A stretch of DNA of 64,000 bases from RGIG2134 sp964461115 (GTDB lineage: Bacteria; Cyanobacteriota; Vampirovibrionia; Gastranaerophilales; Gastranaerophilaceae). The notes below the pieces were generated by a model, which worked only from the letters and a program-made list of their open reading frames with translations, was not told where the DNA came from and made no database searches. Shown here piece by piece: positions 8,568 through 16,883 of the stretch. The position numbers were made by a program, and so were the translations under genes. The DNA lies in contig CAYWSX010000005.1 of the NCBI GenBank assembly GCA_964461115.1, positions 1 to 64,000 on the forward strand, read 5' to 3'. Position 1 is the first letter of the stretch. Every line of letters begins with the position of its first letter.

Positions 8568-10170
8568 TTTTACCCAGCAATCTTTTATTTTCTTTTATTA
8601 AATCTTCTTTCGACGTGAAAGTTTTTATGAAATCCCAAGGATTCGTCTCCTCGAAAGGAATTTCTCTAAGTGCGAAATAATCCGCATCAGGCAAAAGCCC
8701 TTCTTTTTGCATTTCTTTGTAGTTGTTTCTGAAAGAGCCGAGATTTCCGACGTCTTTAAAAACTTTAAGCGCATAATCTCCTAATCTGCGGTCTCCGCGG
8801 GAGAAAATTGCCTGAACATAATCCCATTTTACGCTTGAGCAACGTGCTTTAATGCCCATTGAGTGAAAATGTTTTTTTATGTATTCGTATTTTTTTTCAA
8901 GAGATTTTGTTGCTTCACGTTTGCAAAATTCAAACGGAGTGTGAGCTTTTGGCACAAATGTTGCAAAAGAAAATGTAAAATCAAAGCCTTTGTGCTCTTT
9001 TTTAAGTTTTTTGGCTAAATCCACCATTTCTTTGATATCTTTTTGAGTCTCAGTCGGAAGCCCTATCATAGCGTAGATTTTTAAACCCTTGAGTCCGTTT
9101 TCATGCGCAATTCGGACAGTTTCAATAATTTGTTCTTCAGTCAGATTTTTATTTATTATTTTTCTCAAACGGTCGCTGCCAGCTTCAATCGCAATGGTCG
9201 TGTGCTTTTGACCTGCAGCAACAAGAGTTTTTACAACATTGGGAGATAGAGAGTCTGCGCGCAATGATGAAACAGAAAGCTCTATTTTTTCACCGTTTTG
9301 AATTTTGTCGTATACATACTTGCAAATATCATCAAAACGAGGATGAGAAGATATTAGCGCCCCCAGAAAGGCTATTTTACTTGTATGTTTCAGACCGAAA
9401 TCAATGTTTTCAATAATCTGTTCATAGCTCGCAAATCTAATCGGTAAATTCAAGTATGAGGCAAGGCAAAACCCGCATTTTTGCGGACATCCGCGTACAA
9501 GTTCTATAATATATGTGTTTGAAAAATAACTTTTTTCCGTGAGAACAGGAGTCGAAACACAAGCAGGCAAGGAAGAACATATTTTTCTCACTTCAAAATC
9601 TTTGCCGTTTTTTGTGACTTTTCCTGTTTTTGCGTCATATTCAGTAAGTGCCGGAATGTAGACGGTTCCTAATTCATCAAGCTTTTCAAGTCTTTCTTTT
9701 TTCGGCAGATTTTTGAATTTTCGGATACATTCTGTAATTTGGATAATATCCTCGCCGTCCCCTATCATGATAAAATCAAAAAACTCCGCAAACGGTTCAG
9801 GGTTGGCGCTCACAACAGGCCCACCCGCAAAAATAAGAGGAAATTCTTCGCCGCGTTCAACAGATTTAAATGGAATTCCATACTTTTCCATAATCTTGAA
9901 AATTGTCAGAAAATCTATTTCAAATGACATTGAAAAACAAAGCAAATCAATATCTTTGACGTTTAAAGCTGTATTTTCAGTGTCTGCAAAAATGCGTTCT
10001 ACAAAATAATTTGTTTGTGTGTCTAAAGTCTTGAAAATTGAGAGAAACCCAAGTGAAGACATTCCGAAGTTGTAAATGCCGGGAAATGCCGTCCATACAT
10101 TGAAATCCGCGGAATCTTTGATTTTCCGTTCATAAAGAAATATTTCTTCGGAAGTTGTTTCTTTATTCAC
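8560..10170 (-). CDS. B12-binding-domain radical SAM protein
   Basis: A 536-residue protein. Residues about 1-180 form a degenerate cobalamin-binding-like domain (DLLCFSMSFEIDFL, FAGGPVVSANPEPF, MIGDGEDII). Residues about 220-430 are a radical SAM core with VRGCPQKCGFC (CxxxCxxC), which binds the SAM-ligated [4Fe-4S] cluster, and IAIEAGSDRLR and GLKIYAMIGLPTET as later core motifs. This matches the widespread TIGR03960-like family, which often travels with a DUF2344 partner; none is adjacent here. Substrate unknown. It overlaps the genes on both sides by 8 bp. Confidence 0.85.
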   Translation of the reverse strand: MNKETTSEEIFLYERKIKDSADFNVWTAFPGIYNFGMSSLGFLSIFKTLDTQTNYFVERIFADTENTALNVKDIDLLCFSMSFEIDFLTIFKIMEKYGIPFKSVERGEEFPLIFAGGPVVSANPEPFAEFFDFIMIGDGEDIIQITECIRKFKNLPKKERLEKLDELGTVYIPALTEYDAKTGKVTKNGKDFEVRKICSSLPACVSTPVLTEKSYFSNTYIIELVRGCPQKCGFCLASYLNLPIRFASYEQIIENIDFGLKHTSKIAFLGALISSHPRFDDICKYVYDKIQNGEKIELSVSSLRADSLSPNVVKTLVAAGQKHTTIAIEAGSDRLRKIINKNLTEEQIIETVRIAHENGLKGLKIYAMIGLPTETQKDIKEMVDLAKKLKKEHKGFDFTFSFATFVPKAHTPFEFCKREATKSLEKKYEYIKKHFHSMGIKARCSSVKWDYVQAIFSRGDRRLGDYALKVFKDVGNLGSFRNNYKEMQKEGLLPDADYFALREIPFEETNPWDFIKTFTSKEDLIKENKRLLGKNG

Positions 10171-11215
10171 CTTTTTTCTCCTCAGGCGGCTGTTTTTTAT
10201 TTATTTGTTTAACGTAGAGTTCGTCAAACAGCACTGCCAGTACAGCAGCTATTGCCGGTGCCAGGATTACACCCCAGACATCTAAAAATTCGGCTGCAAC
10301 CAAGAATGCAAGAATAATTACAAGCGGGTGCAGATCCATAAACTTGCCAAATATCAAAGGTCTGACCAAGTTATTTGAAATCCACTGTGCAATTATATAT
10401 ACAAGCACAACAGCTATTATAATGCCCCAGCCTTGTTGATATGCGGCGGAAACACCCATTAAAGTCGCAATAATCGGCCCTACAATTGGTACAATATCTA
10501 AAATGCCTGCAATCAGACCAAGAGCAAGAGCATAAGGTACTTGAAGAATAAATAATCCTATTGCAGTAACGATACCGACCGCCAGCATGGAAGTGCTCTG
10601 TGCGATAACGAACCCTCCTACTTTAAGCGTGATAGCGCTTGCGACTTCAGATGCTTTATCTCTTATATCAGGCGGAAATAACTGCAAAAACCAGTTTCTC
10701 ATTCGGTCTTTGTCGCTCAACATGTAAAATACAATCATAGATAGTATGAACAAAATAGCGAAAGCGCCTACAACACTCGCAGAAGCTGCGATTGATTTTT
10801 GAAAAATATTTCCTGCAATTTCTGATGTTTGGTTTGTTGCGGGATTAATATTAATAAAGCTTGAAAGATGTTGACCAAAAACTGTTTTTGTTTCAAGAAA
10901 TTGATTTAAAAGTTTAATTTTGGTCGGTAAGTCGGCGAAAATAGCATGAATTTCTTCTAAAACAATAAGAACCAAGGGCACAAAAGCTCCGATAAGAACG
11001 GCTAAAAAGCCTGTAAGGGCTGTGATTGTTGCCCAAGACCGCTGCATATGTTTTGATAACTTATCTACAAGCGGGTTTAGCGAACTTGCAATCACAAATG
11101 ACGCAAAAATAAGCAGAGCAAGGTTTTTAACCTCACAGATAAAATGAATTACAAAAATTACCAACAATAAAAATATTATATTTTTTATTGTGACTCTGTC
11201 TTTTAACTCCTTCAT
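10163..11215 (-). CDS. AI-2E family transporter (PerM/YdiK-like) membrane protein
   Basis: A 350-residue polytopic membrane protein. It has two close N-terminal membrane segments (residues about 10-45), one near 60-85, a soluble periplasmic loop (about 85-150), and a C-terminal cluster of helices with GIVTAIGLFILQVPYALALGLIAGILDIVPIVGP, typical of the UPF0118/AI-2E superfamily. The charged tail KQINKKQPPEEKK is cytoplasmic. Family members have been linked to autoinducer export or Na+/H+ exchange; substrate cannot be read from sequence. GGAG precedes the ATG. Its 3' end overlaps the radical SAM gene by 8 bp. Confidence 0.85.
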   Translation of the reverse strand: MKELKDRVTIKNIIFLLLVIFVIHFICEVKNLALLIFASFVIASSLNPLVDKLSKHMQRSWATITALTGFLAVLIGAFVPLVLIVLEEIHAIFADLPTKIKLLNQFLETKTVFGQHLSSFININPATNQTSEIAGNIFQKSIAASASVVGAFAILFILSMIVFYMLSDKDRMRNWFLQLFPPDIRDKASEVASAITLKVGGFVIAQSTSMLAVGIVTAIGLFILQVPYALALGLIAGILDIVPIVGPIIATLMGVSAAYQQGWGIIIAVVLVYIIAQWISNNLVRPLIFGKFMDLHPLVIILAFLVAAEFLDVWGVILAPAIAAVLAVLFDELYVKQINKKQPPEEKKGE

Positions 11216-11280
11216 GGCGTCTCCGATTGTTTATTTTCTTCGTAATTATACTTTATATGTCGGAAATTGTCTATTAATCT

Positions 11281-11907
11281 CTATTTGACAAGTTTTTTAC
11301 AATATTGGTTAAGTGAACAGACTTCGCAGTTTGGCTTTTGGGGTTTGCATATATTTTGTCCGTGCGTGACCAAAAGTGTATTAAAATCCATCCAAAATTC
11401 AATCGGGAGTTTTGCACGAAGTGCCATCTCGGTTTCATCGGGCTCTTTCGTTTTTACATAGCCCAATCGGTTACAAATTCTATGAACGTGAACGTCTACG
11501 CATATTGCAGGTTTTCCGAAGCCTTTAGCCATCACCAAATTTGCGGTTTTTCTTCCTACGCCTTTGAATTTTGTCATTTCCTCAATGCTTTCAGGAACTT
11601 TCGAGTCATATTTTTCAACTAATTCGCGCGCGATATCTAAAATTTGTCCGGCTTTGTTTTTGTAGAAACCTACAGGATAAATGGCTTGTTCTAGGTCATT
11701 TTGCTTAACAGTAAGGAAATCCTCGGGAGTCTTCCCGAGTTTGAGCATTCGCATAGTCGCAGGATATGTTGTTTTGTCATTTGTTCGGAGGCTTAAAATG
11801 CACGAAATTAGCACCAAAAAAGGGTCTTTGTAGTTTTCCATGAGAATTACAAAATCCGTCCTTGGGGTGTTATCGTTTTTTAGCGCTTCCACAATTTTTT
11901 TTATCAT
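11281..11907 (-). CDS. nth: endonuclease III (DNA glycosylase/AP lyase)
   Basis: Removes oxidised pyrimidines and cleaves abasic sites in base excision repair. The helix-hairpin-helix FKGVGRKTANLV supplies the catalytic Lys, and VDVHVHR the catalytic Asp. The C-terminal iron-sulfur loop is C-x6-C-x2-C-x5-C. Length (208) is normal. TATAAT at 11914-11919 is only 6 nt from the ATG and there is no SD, so the mRNA is probably leaderless. Confidence 0.95.
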   Translation of the reverse strand: MIKKIVEALKNDNTPRTDFVILMENYKDPFLVLISCILSLRTNDKTTYPATMRMLKLGKTPEDFLTVKQNDLEQAIYPVGFYKNKAGQILDIARELVEKYDSKVPESIEEMTKFKGVGRKTANLVMAKGFGKPAICVDVHVHRICNRLGYVKTKEPDETEMALRAKLPIEFWMDFNTLLVTHGQNICKPQKPNCEVCSLNQYCKKLVK

Positions 11908-11913
11908 AAAGTT

Positions 11914-11919
11914 ATTATA
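11914..11919 (-). promoter_or_regulatory. -10 box of nth, leaderless configuration
   Basis: Perfect TATAAT on the minus strand, preceded by CGGG, with 6 nt to ATG 11907. Transcription should start at or next to the A of ATG. No convincing -35 is seen. Confidence 0.55.
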
Positions 11920-12072
11920 CCCGAAAACAGCAGGAAATATATGCGTTGTTTTTATAATTTTGAATATTAAGAAATATTAAAGTGGGATTTTTTCACATAT
12001 AGTGTGGCTTTTGCCATAATTGTTCACATGTAAATGAAAGCCATTTATTAAAGTCAGAAATCATGTTGCCGA

Positions 12073-12078
12073 TATAAT
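12073..12078 (+). promoter_or_regulatory. -10 box of the 991-aa coiled-coil gene
   Basis: Perfect TATAAT 60 nt before ATG 12138 gives a leader of about 53 nt ending in CGAAAGGAATCG (SD). No good -35 is visible. The 11908-12137 gap also holds ATATTTCTTAA (complement, near 11967), a one-mismatch copy of the recurrent intergenic 11-mer. Confidence 0.45.
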
Positions 12079-12137
12079 TTTTATAAGAACGTTGTGGAAA
12101 AAGTAAAAGCGGAACATTAACTCGAAAGGAATCGTTT

Positions 12138-15113
12138 ATGGGGACGAACATTGGTGCTATGAATATGGCAGATTTGTTGAATTTTAAAACACAAACGGAA
12201 CAAGCGGCAGGAAATAAGCGTAATATTAGAGCTTATATTCAAGCTAATAATGACTTAAAAGAAATTAATAAGGAATTAGAAAAAAGACAAATTGAACAAG
12301 AAAATGCATTTACGGCTAACGCATATGAGACTTTATTAAATGTTTCAAAATCAGTTATCGGTATTGATACTCAAAATAAAACAGGCTATAACCTTGAAAC
12401 AACTGAAGATACAAAGAAAAGTATAGAAGAAGATGCGGCAATACTTAAACAGTATGATAGTGCGTATCAGACTCTTTTGAGCAGCCAAATCGGACTTGAA
12501 GGTCAGTGTGAAAGCTTTGAATACCCTGATTTAGAAAAAATCGGGAATTCAGGCGACGCGCAAAAAGCTCTTGATAAGGTTCAAAAACAAATTGAGCGTA
12601 TCAAGCTCCTTATTGTGAATGCTCAAAATGCTGTGGAAATCTTGAAAAAAGAAAAAGAGGTTGCCAATCAGCAGCTCAAGGCTCGTGAAGTTGAATATGA
12701 ACGTACACAAGAGGAAATTAAAAAGATTAAAGCTCAGATTGAACAAAACGAAAAGACTGCAAAACAACAATCTGAAAGCTATGAAAAGAATTCCGAAAAA
12801 ATGATTGAGCAATATATTCAAGAATATCAAAACAAAAATTTACAGGCGGCAGGTGTTGATATGCAGGAATATGTTCAAAGCAAAATGCAGTCTTATCAAT
12901 ATCCTTCATCAGTCCAAGATTTATATAACCAAAACGAACAGCTAATCGGTGTTATGAATATGAAGGGGCAGCAGCTCGAAATGATTGGTAAGGCAATGGA
13001 CTCCTTGAACACAAAAATTTCTCAAATTGATAAAAATATAGAAATTCAAAACGGCAAACTTGATGACTATAACAAGAACTTGCAGGTTGCGACTCAATAC
13101 AGAGACGGCTGTGTGAAAATTCGTGATGAATGGAAAAAAGCAGAAAGAAAAAAGAAAAAGAAACGCGGATTTGGCGGATTTTTAAGAGGTATTGGAAATG
13201 CTGTGAAAAATATTGCCAAAGGGATTGTTAAGGCAGTAAAATCAGTTATAAAAGGTGTTGCCGGCTTTGTGGGCAATACACTGAAATTTGTCGGAAAACA
13301 TCTCGGTGATGTTACAAAATCTCTTGGTTTGGGTGATGAGATAGTCGAAGGTGCGATGAGTTTTGCGGGAAATGCAGCAGAATTGGTCGGGTCAACCTGT
13401 ACTTTTGATGCTAAAGAAATGAAGCAAAATTATAAAGATATGCAGGCTAATGCTGAAAATGCAGTTATGAATGGTGTTGTAAGACTTACAAATAAGGCTC
13501 TTAAATCAGCAGGAAAACACTTGGGTGACGCAGCGAGCTTTGTCACAGGCGGTCTTGTTAGCGACCATGCGATTGAGTCAGCAACAGGTGTCATAACCAA
13601 TACGATTTCAGCCGGCGGTGAATATTTCGTAGGTGATTTTAAAGAAGCGGGAAAATACCTTGAAAAAGCAAGCAAAGAGGGTTTAAACGCTGGTGTTGCG
13701 GTCATAGGTAACGCACTTGGGACAATTGCACCCGGAATGGTTGATTCTCTCGTCGGTGGGCAATTCGGAAAATTTGACGCAAAAGGTATTGCTGAAAGCG
13801 AAATAGATAGTATTTTAAATCAAGCTTGTTCTGTTGGTGGGCCATTGAGCGGAATTGATTCGCAAATCAGAGCAGAAATTAAATCTCAATTAATGGCTGA
13901 ATTCAACAAAAAATATCAGGAGCAAATTAACAAATATTCCAAACAAGTTAAAGATGGCAAATTTGATGTCAATAATTTGAGCAAGCTCGAATCTCAAATT
14001 ACACAGGAAATTACAGCGTCAATAAAAGAAAAAGCTGTTGCGATACTCTCAAAGGGTTCACTTGCAGATAAGGTTTCTAACAGCCTTGTAAAAACTTACA
14101 CAAATGATGCGCATTTTGAAATAAATATTATTCTAAGCCAATACAGCAGTATGCTCAATTTGCTCAGTGATGAGGAAAAAGCGCAATTAAAACAGCAATT
14201 ATATGCAGTGTCGGATCCGATAGTTGAGAAAAACATAAGAGCGCAATATACGGAAGAAAATGTCAGAAAAGCGGTAAATGGTGAAGATTTGAATATCGAT
14301 GAAATCGGAAACCAAACAATGAAAGAAGTTACAGATGCGATTAATAAACAATTGCCTCAAATTCTTTCCCAAGGCTCATATGTAGATACGGCAGCCGGCA
14401 AATTGACAGCGCAAGTTATGGAGCAGGCTGACAGCCAAATGACTCCGCTTTATGAAATGGCGCAGGCAGGTATAATTAGCAAAGAGCAAGTCAATACTAT
14501 TCGTGAAGACATTAAAAAATCTGTTGAAGAAACTGTGAAAAATGAGCTCAAAAATACACTTGCAAGTGGTGACTTGAATAATCTTGATAATACGCAGCAA
14601 AGTATTCAAAATCAAGTTGAAAGCATTATTACGGCTAAAATAAATGAAGCTCTGCCAAAACTTGCAAAAGATGCTTCCTCCAATATCACAACTTCTATTA
14701 TGGTTGAAGTTGACAAAGAAATTGAAAAATTAAAAAAACAAGCCGCTACTTTTGGATTCAATGCTGATGAAAAAGCCGCAGAAGTTAGAGCGGAAATCGA
14801 AAAAACAGTTCAAGTAAAAGTAGACGCGAAAATTAATTCAATAATCAAAGACGGCAATACAGAAAATATCAATATTAACGGAATCAAGGAAGAGCTTGAA
14901 GCTGAAATCAAAGCAGATTTGACTAAAAAAGCTCAAAATATTATCAAAGAATTCTTGACTGACTCGAACAAAAATAATAGCTCCGATAATACAAGCTCCT
15001 TCTTGGACAACATATTCGGAAACATAGTAAGCGAAGATCTTCTCGGTTTATCAAATGTTATTGATGTTGTCGAGGCAGAAGTAAAAAACAAACCTTTAGA
15101 ACTTCTTGGCTGA
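12138..15113 (+). CDS. large coiled-coil protein with amphipathic Gly/Ala/Lys-rich core; function unknown
   Basis: 991 residues. About 1-335 is Gln/Glu/Lys-rich and strongly coiled-coil. Residues about 335-350 are highly basic (KKKKKRGFGG) and lead into a run of amphipathic or hydrophobic Gly/Ala/Val/Lys helices (about 345-560), including GIGNAVKNIAKGIVKAVK and two KHLGD segments. From about 590 to 960 the chain consists of degenerate helical repeats containing IxxEI/VTxxIKxxxxxILxxGS. There is no signal peptide or recognised enzyme motif. It has its own promoter, SD AAAGGA and terminator, so it is monocistronic. The mix of coiled coil and membrane-active-looking helices could suit a surface, secreted or scaffold protein, but this is inference. 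Confidence 0.7.
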   Translation: MGTNIGAMNMADLLNFKTQTEQAAGNKRNIRAYIQANNDLKEINKELEKRQIEQENAFTANAYETLLNVSKSVIGIDTQNKTGYNLETTEDTKKSIEEDAAILKQYDSAYQTLLSSQIGLEGQCESFEYPDLEKIGNSGDAQKALDKVQKQIERIKLLIVNAQNAVEILKKEKEVANQQLKAREVEYERTQEEIKKIKAQIEQNEKTAKQQSESYEKNSEKMIEQYIQEYQNKNLQAAGVDMQEYVQSKMQSYQYPSSVQDLYNQNEQLIGVMNMKGQQLEMIGKAMDSLNTKISQIDKNIEIQNGKLDDYNKNLQVATQYRDGCVKIRDEWKKAERKKKKKRGFGGFLRGIGNAVKNIAKGIVKAVKSVIKGVAGFVGNTLKFVGKHLGDVTKSLGLGDEIVEGAMSFAGNAAELVGSTCTFDAKEMKQNYKDMQANAENAVMNGVVRLTNKALKSAGKHLGDAASFVTGGLVSDHAIESATGVITNTISAGGEYFVGDFKEAGKYLEKASKEGLNAGVAVIGNALGTIAPGMVDSLVGGQFGKFDAKGIAESEIDSILNQACSVGGPLSGIDSQIRAEIKSQLMAEFNKKYQEQINKYSKQVKDGKFDVNNLSKLESQITQEITASIKEKAVAILSKGSLADKVSNSLVKTYTNDAHFEINIILSQYSSMLNLLSDEEKAQLKQQLYAVSDPIVEKNIRAQYTEENVRKAVNGEDLNIDEIGNQTMKEVTDAINKQLPQILSQGSYVDTAAGKLTAQVMEQADSQMTPLYEMAQAGIISKEQVNTIREDIKKSVEETVKNELKNTLASGDLNNLDNTQQSIQNQVESIITAKINEALPKLAKDASSNITTSIMVEVDKEIEKLKKQAATFGFNADEKAAEVRAEIEKTVQVKVDAKINSIIKDGNTENININGIKEELEAEIKADLTKKAQNIIKEFLTDSNKNNSSDNTSSFLDNIFGNIVSEDLLGLSNVIDVVEAEVKNKPLELLG

Positions 15114-15144
15114 TTTCCACAACCTTCTTAACGCAGCCAAGCGA

Positions 15145-15178
15145 AAAGCCCCCGTTATTATAACAGGGGCTTTTTGTT
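15145..15178 (+). terminator. Rho-independent terminator after the 991-aa coiled-coil gene
   Basis: Stem AAAGCCCC / GGGGCTTT (15145-15152 and 15166-15173) with an AT-rich loop, followed by a T-run at 15171-15175. It lies between two convergent genes and may also act for the ferredoxin transcript on the other strand. Confidence 0.75.
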
Positions 15179-15188
15179 TGAAAATTTA

Positions 15189-15365
15189 TTATTCAACAAT
15201 AATAGCGGCAACAGGGCAAGCTTCAACAGCTTCTTTTACGCAATCTTCGTTTCCTGAAACAGCAGCTTCGTTAACTACTGCGATATCTTCAATTGAAAAT
15301 ACAGCGTCGCAAATAGATTCGCAAGCACCGCATGAAATGCAATCTTCAGTAACTTTTACTTTCAT
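15189..15365 (-). CDS. ferredoxin, single [4Fe-4S] cluster
   Basis: 58 residues. Small soluble electron carrier. Cluster ligands are C9-x2-C12-x2-C15 and C50 (in ACPVAA). C19 and C42 are extra cysteines placed like the disulfide that replaces the second cluster in Desulfovibrio gigas and Thermotoga monocluster ferredoxins. ATG 15365 is chosen because AAAGGAG stands 8 nt upstream. Promoter and palindromic element lie immediately upstream; redox partners are unknown. Confidence 0.93.
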   Translation of the reverse strand: MKVKVTEDCISCGACESICDAVFSIEDIAVVNEAAVSGNEDCVKEAVEACPVAAIIVE

Positions 15366-15384
15366 TATTTTTCTCCTTTTTTGT

Positions 15385-15400
15385 GTGAAACCGTTTTCAC
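15385..15400. promoter_or_regulatory. inverted repeat in the ferredoxin leader (operator or hairpin)
   Basis: GTGAAA-CCGT-TTTCAC forms a perfect 6-bp inverted repeat. On the minus strand the -10 TATAAT is at 15412-15417, which puts the repeat at roughly +5 to +20 of the transcript, a typical place for a repressor operator or an mRNA hairpin just before the SD. Confidence 0.5.
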
Positions 15401-15411
15401 GGAACATAATT

Positions 15412-15417
15412 ATTATA
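15412..15417 (-). promoter_or_regulatory. -10 box of the ferredoxin gene
   Basis: Perfect TATAAT on the minus strand, about 46 nt before the ATG. No strong -35 is seen. Confidence 0.5.
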
Positions 15418-15455
15418 CATAAAAAATTAAAAAATTCACTACCGCTAAGGGATAA

Positions 15456-16883
15456 TTATTTCAATTCCCAGAAAGTACCGTCTTTAGTATCTTTCAAGCC
15501 AACACCTACTTTTGATAGCGTGTTTCTGATTAAATCAGCGATTTCCCAATTTTTATCCGCTCGGGCTTGGTTTCTGACAGTGATAATTTTTTCGATAATT
15601 TCTTTTGGTTCTTCAATTCCTATTAAAAAGTCAAATTCCGTTATTACAGGTGAAATTTTCTCAAAAAGTGTATCTGCATCTATTTCAACGTTTGAAAAGT
15701 CAAAACCGAGAATTCCTGAAAGTTCGAGCAAGGTATAAACAGCTTTTGCTCCGGTTTCTTTATCCTTAGAGTCTTTTGCCTTATTTGCCGTATTTGCGAG
15801 GTCAAAAAGAACCGCAAGTGCCTTTGATGTGTTCAAATCGTCATTCATTGCGTTTTTAAATTCTTCAATTACTTTTTCATCAAGGGTTTTTTCGGTATTT
15901 TCGATGTAAGGCAGAACGTTGTTTACTGCGTTTTGAAGCCTTTGAGCACCGGCTTGAGCGGAGGAAAGAGCTTCATCAGAGAATTCTACCGGCATGCGGT
16001 AATGATTGGTCAGGATAAAAAACCTGATAGTGTTTGCATTGTAGTTTTTTAAAATATCGTCAATTGTTAGGAAATTACCCAAAGATTTTGACATTTTTTC
16101 TTTGTTAATGGTTACAAAACCATTGTGCATCCAGTATTTTGAGAATTGGCAATCGTTGGCGCATTCTGATTGTGCGATTTCGTTTTCGTGGTGCGGGAAC
16201 AATAAATCTGCTCCGCCGGCATGAATATCAATGCTTTTGCTTAGATGTTTACGCGCCATCGCCGAGCATTCTATGTGCCAGCCGGGTCTTCCTTTGCCCC
16301 AAGGGCTGTTGTATCCGTGTTTTTCGTCTTTTTTCCATAAAGCAAAATCAAGAACGTCTTCTTTTTTTGATGAAGCTTCAACGCGTGCACCTGCAACCAA
16401 ATCGTCGATAGGCTGTTTGCTTAAATTGCCGTATTTAGGGAATTTTTTTACTCTGAAATAAACATCCCCGTCAGCTTCGTATGCATATCCCTTGTCGATT
16501 AAAGATTTAACGATAGCAATCATTTCGCCGAGTGTTTTCGTTGCAAACGGCTCTATGTCAGGCTTTAGAATGTTTAATTTTTTCATTGAGTCTGAAAAAA
16601 TATCATAATATTTTTTTGCCACATCATCAGAAGAAATTCCTTCTTTTTCAGAGCGGGCAAGGATTTTATCGTCTACATCAGTTACGTTGCGGCAATAAGT
16701 CACGTCATAGCCGAGGAATTTTAAATATCTGTATAAAGTGTCCCAAGTCGTATAGCAGCGAGCGTGTCCAAGGTGAGGTTTATCATACACGGTCGGACCG
16801 CATACATACATACTGACTTTTTTTCCTTCAATCGGCAAAAATTCTTCGACTTTTCCCGAATATGAATTGAAAATATTTAACAT
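15456..16883 (-). CDS. cysS: cysteinyl-tRNA synthetase
   Basis: Charges tRNA-Cys. Class I signatures: CGPTVYDKPHLGHAR near residue 28 (HIGH motif and first zinc Cys), HIECSAMA and FPHHENE for the remaining zinc ligands, and KMSKSLGN (KMSKS) near residue 265. The C-terminal DALR-like domain includes FKNAMNDDLNTSKA. The 475-residue length is usual. The ATG overlaps the end of the Clp N-domain gene by 7 bp, so the two are cotranscribed; an equivalent clpC-cysS proximity occurs in Firmicutes. Confidence 0.97.
   Translation of the reverse strand: MLNIFNSYSGKVEEFLPIEGKKVSMYVCGPTVYDKPHLGHARCYTTWDTLYRYLKFLGYDVTYCRNVTDVDDKILARSEKEGISSDDVAKKYYDIFSDSMKKLNILKPDIEPFATKTLGEMIAIVKSLIDKGYAYEADGDVYFRVKKFPKYGNLSKQPIDDLVAGARVEASSKKEDVLDFALWKKDEKHGYNSPWGKGRPGWHIECSAMARKHLSKSIDIHAGGADLLFPHHENEIAQSECANDCQFSKYWMHNGFVTINKEKMSKSLGNFLTIDDILKNYNANTIRFFILTNHYRMPVEFSDEALSSAQAGAQRLQNAVNNVLPYIENTEKTLDEKVIEEFKNAMNDDLNTSKALAVLFDLANTANKAKDSKDKETGAKAVYTLLELSGILGFDFSNVEIDADTLFEKISPVITEFDFLIGIEEPKEIIEKIITVRNQARADKNWEIADLIRNTLSKVGVGLKDTKDGTFWELK

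Noticed and set aside
15106..15738. 210-codon plus-strand frame over the ferredoxin and cysS 3' ends
   Set aside because: Lies antisense to two certain genes and has no SD or recognisable domain.
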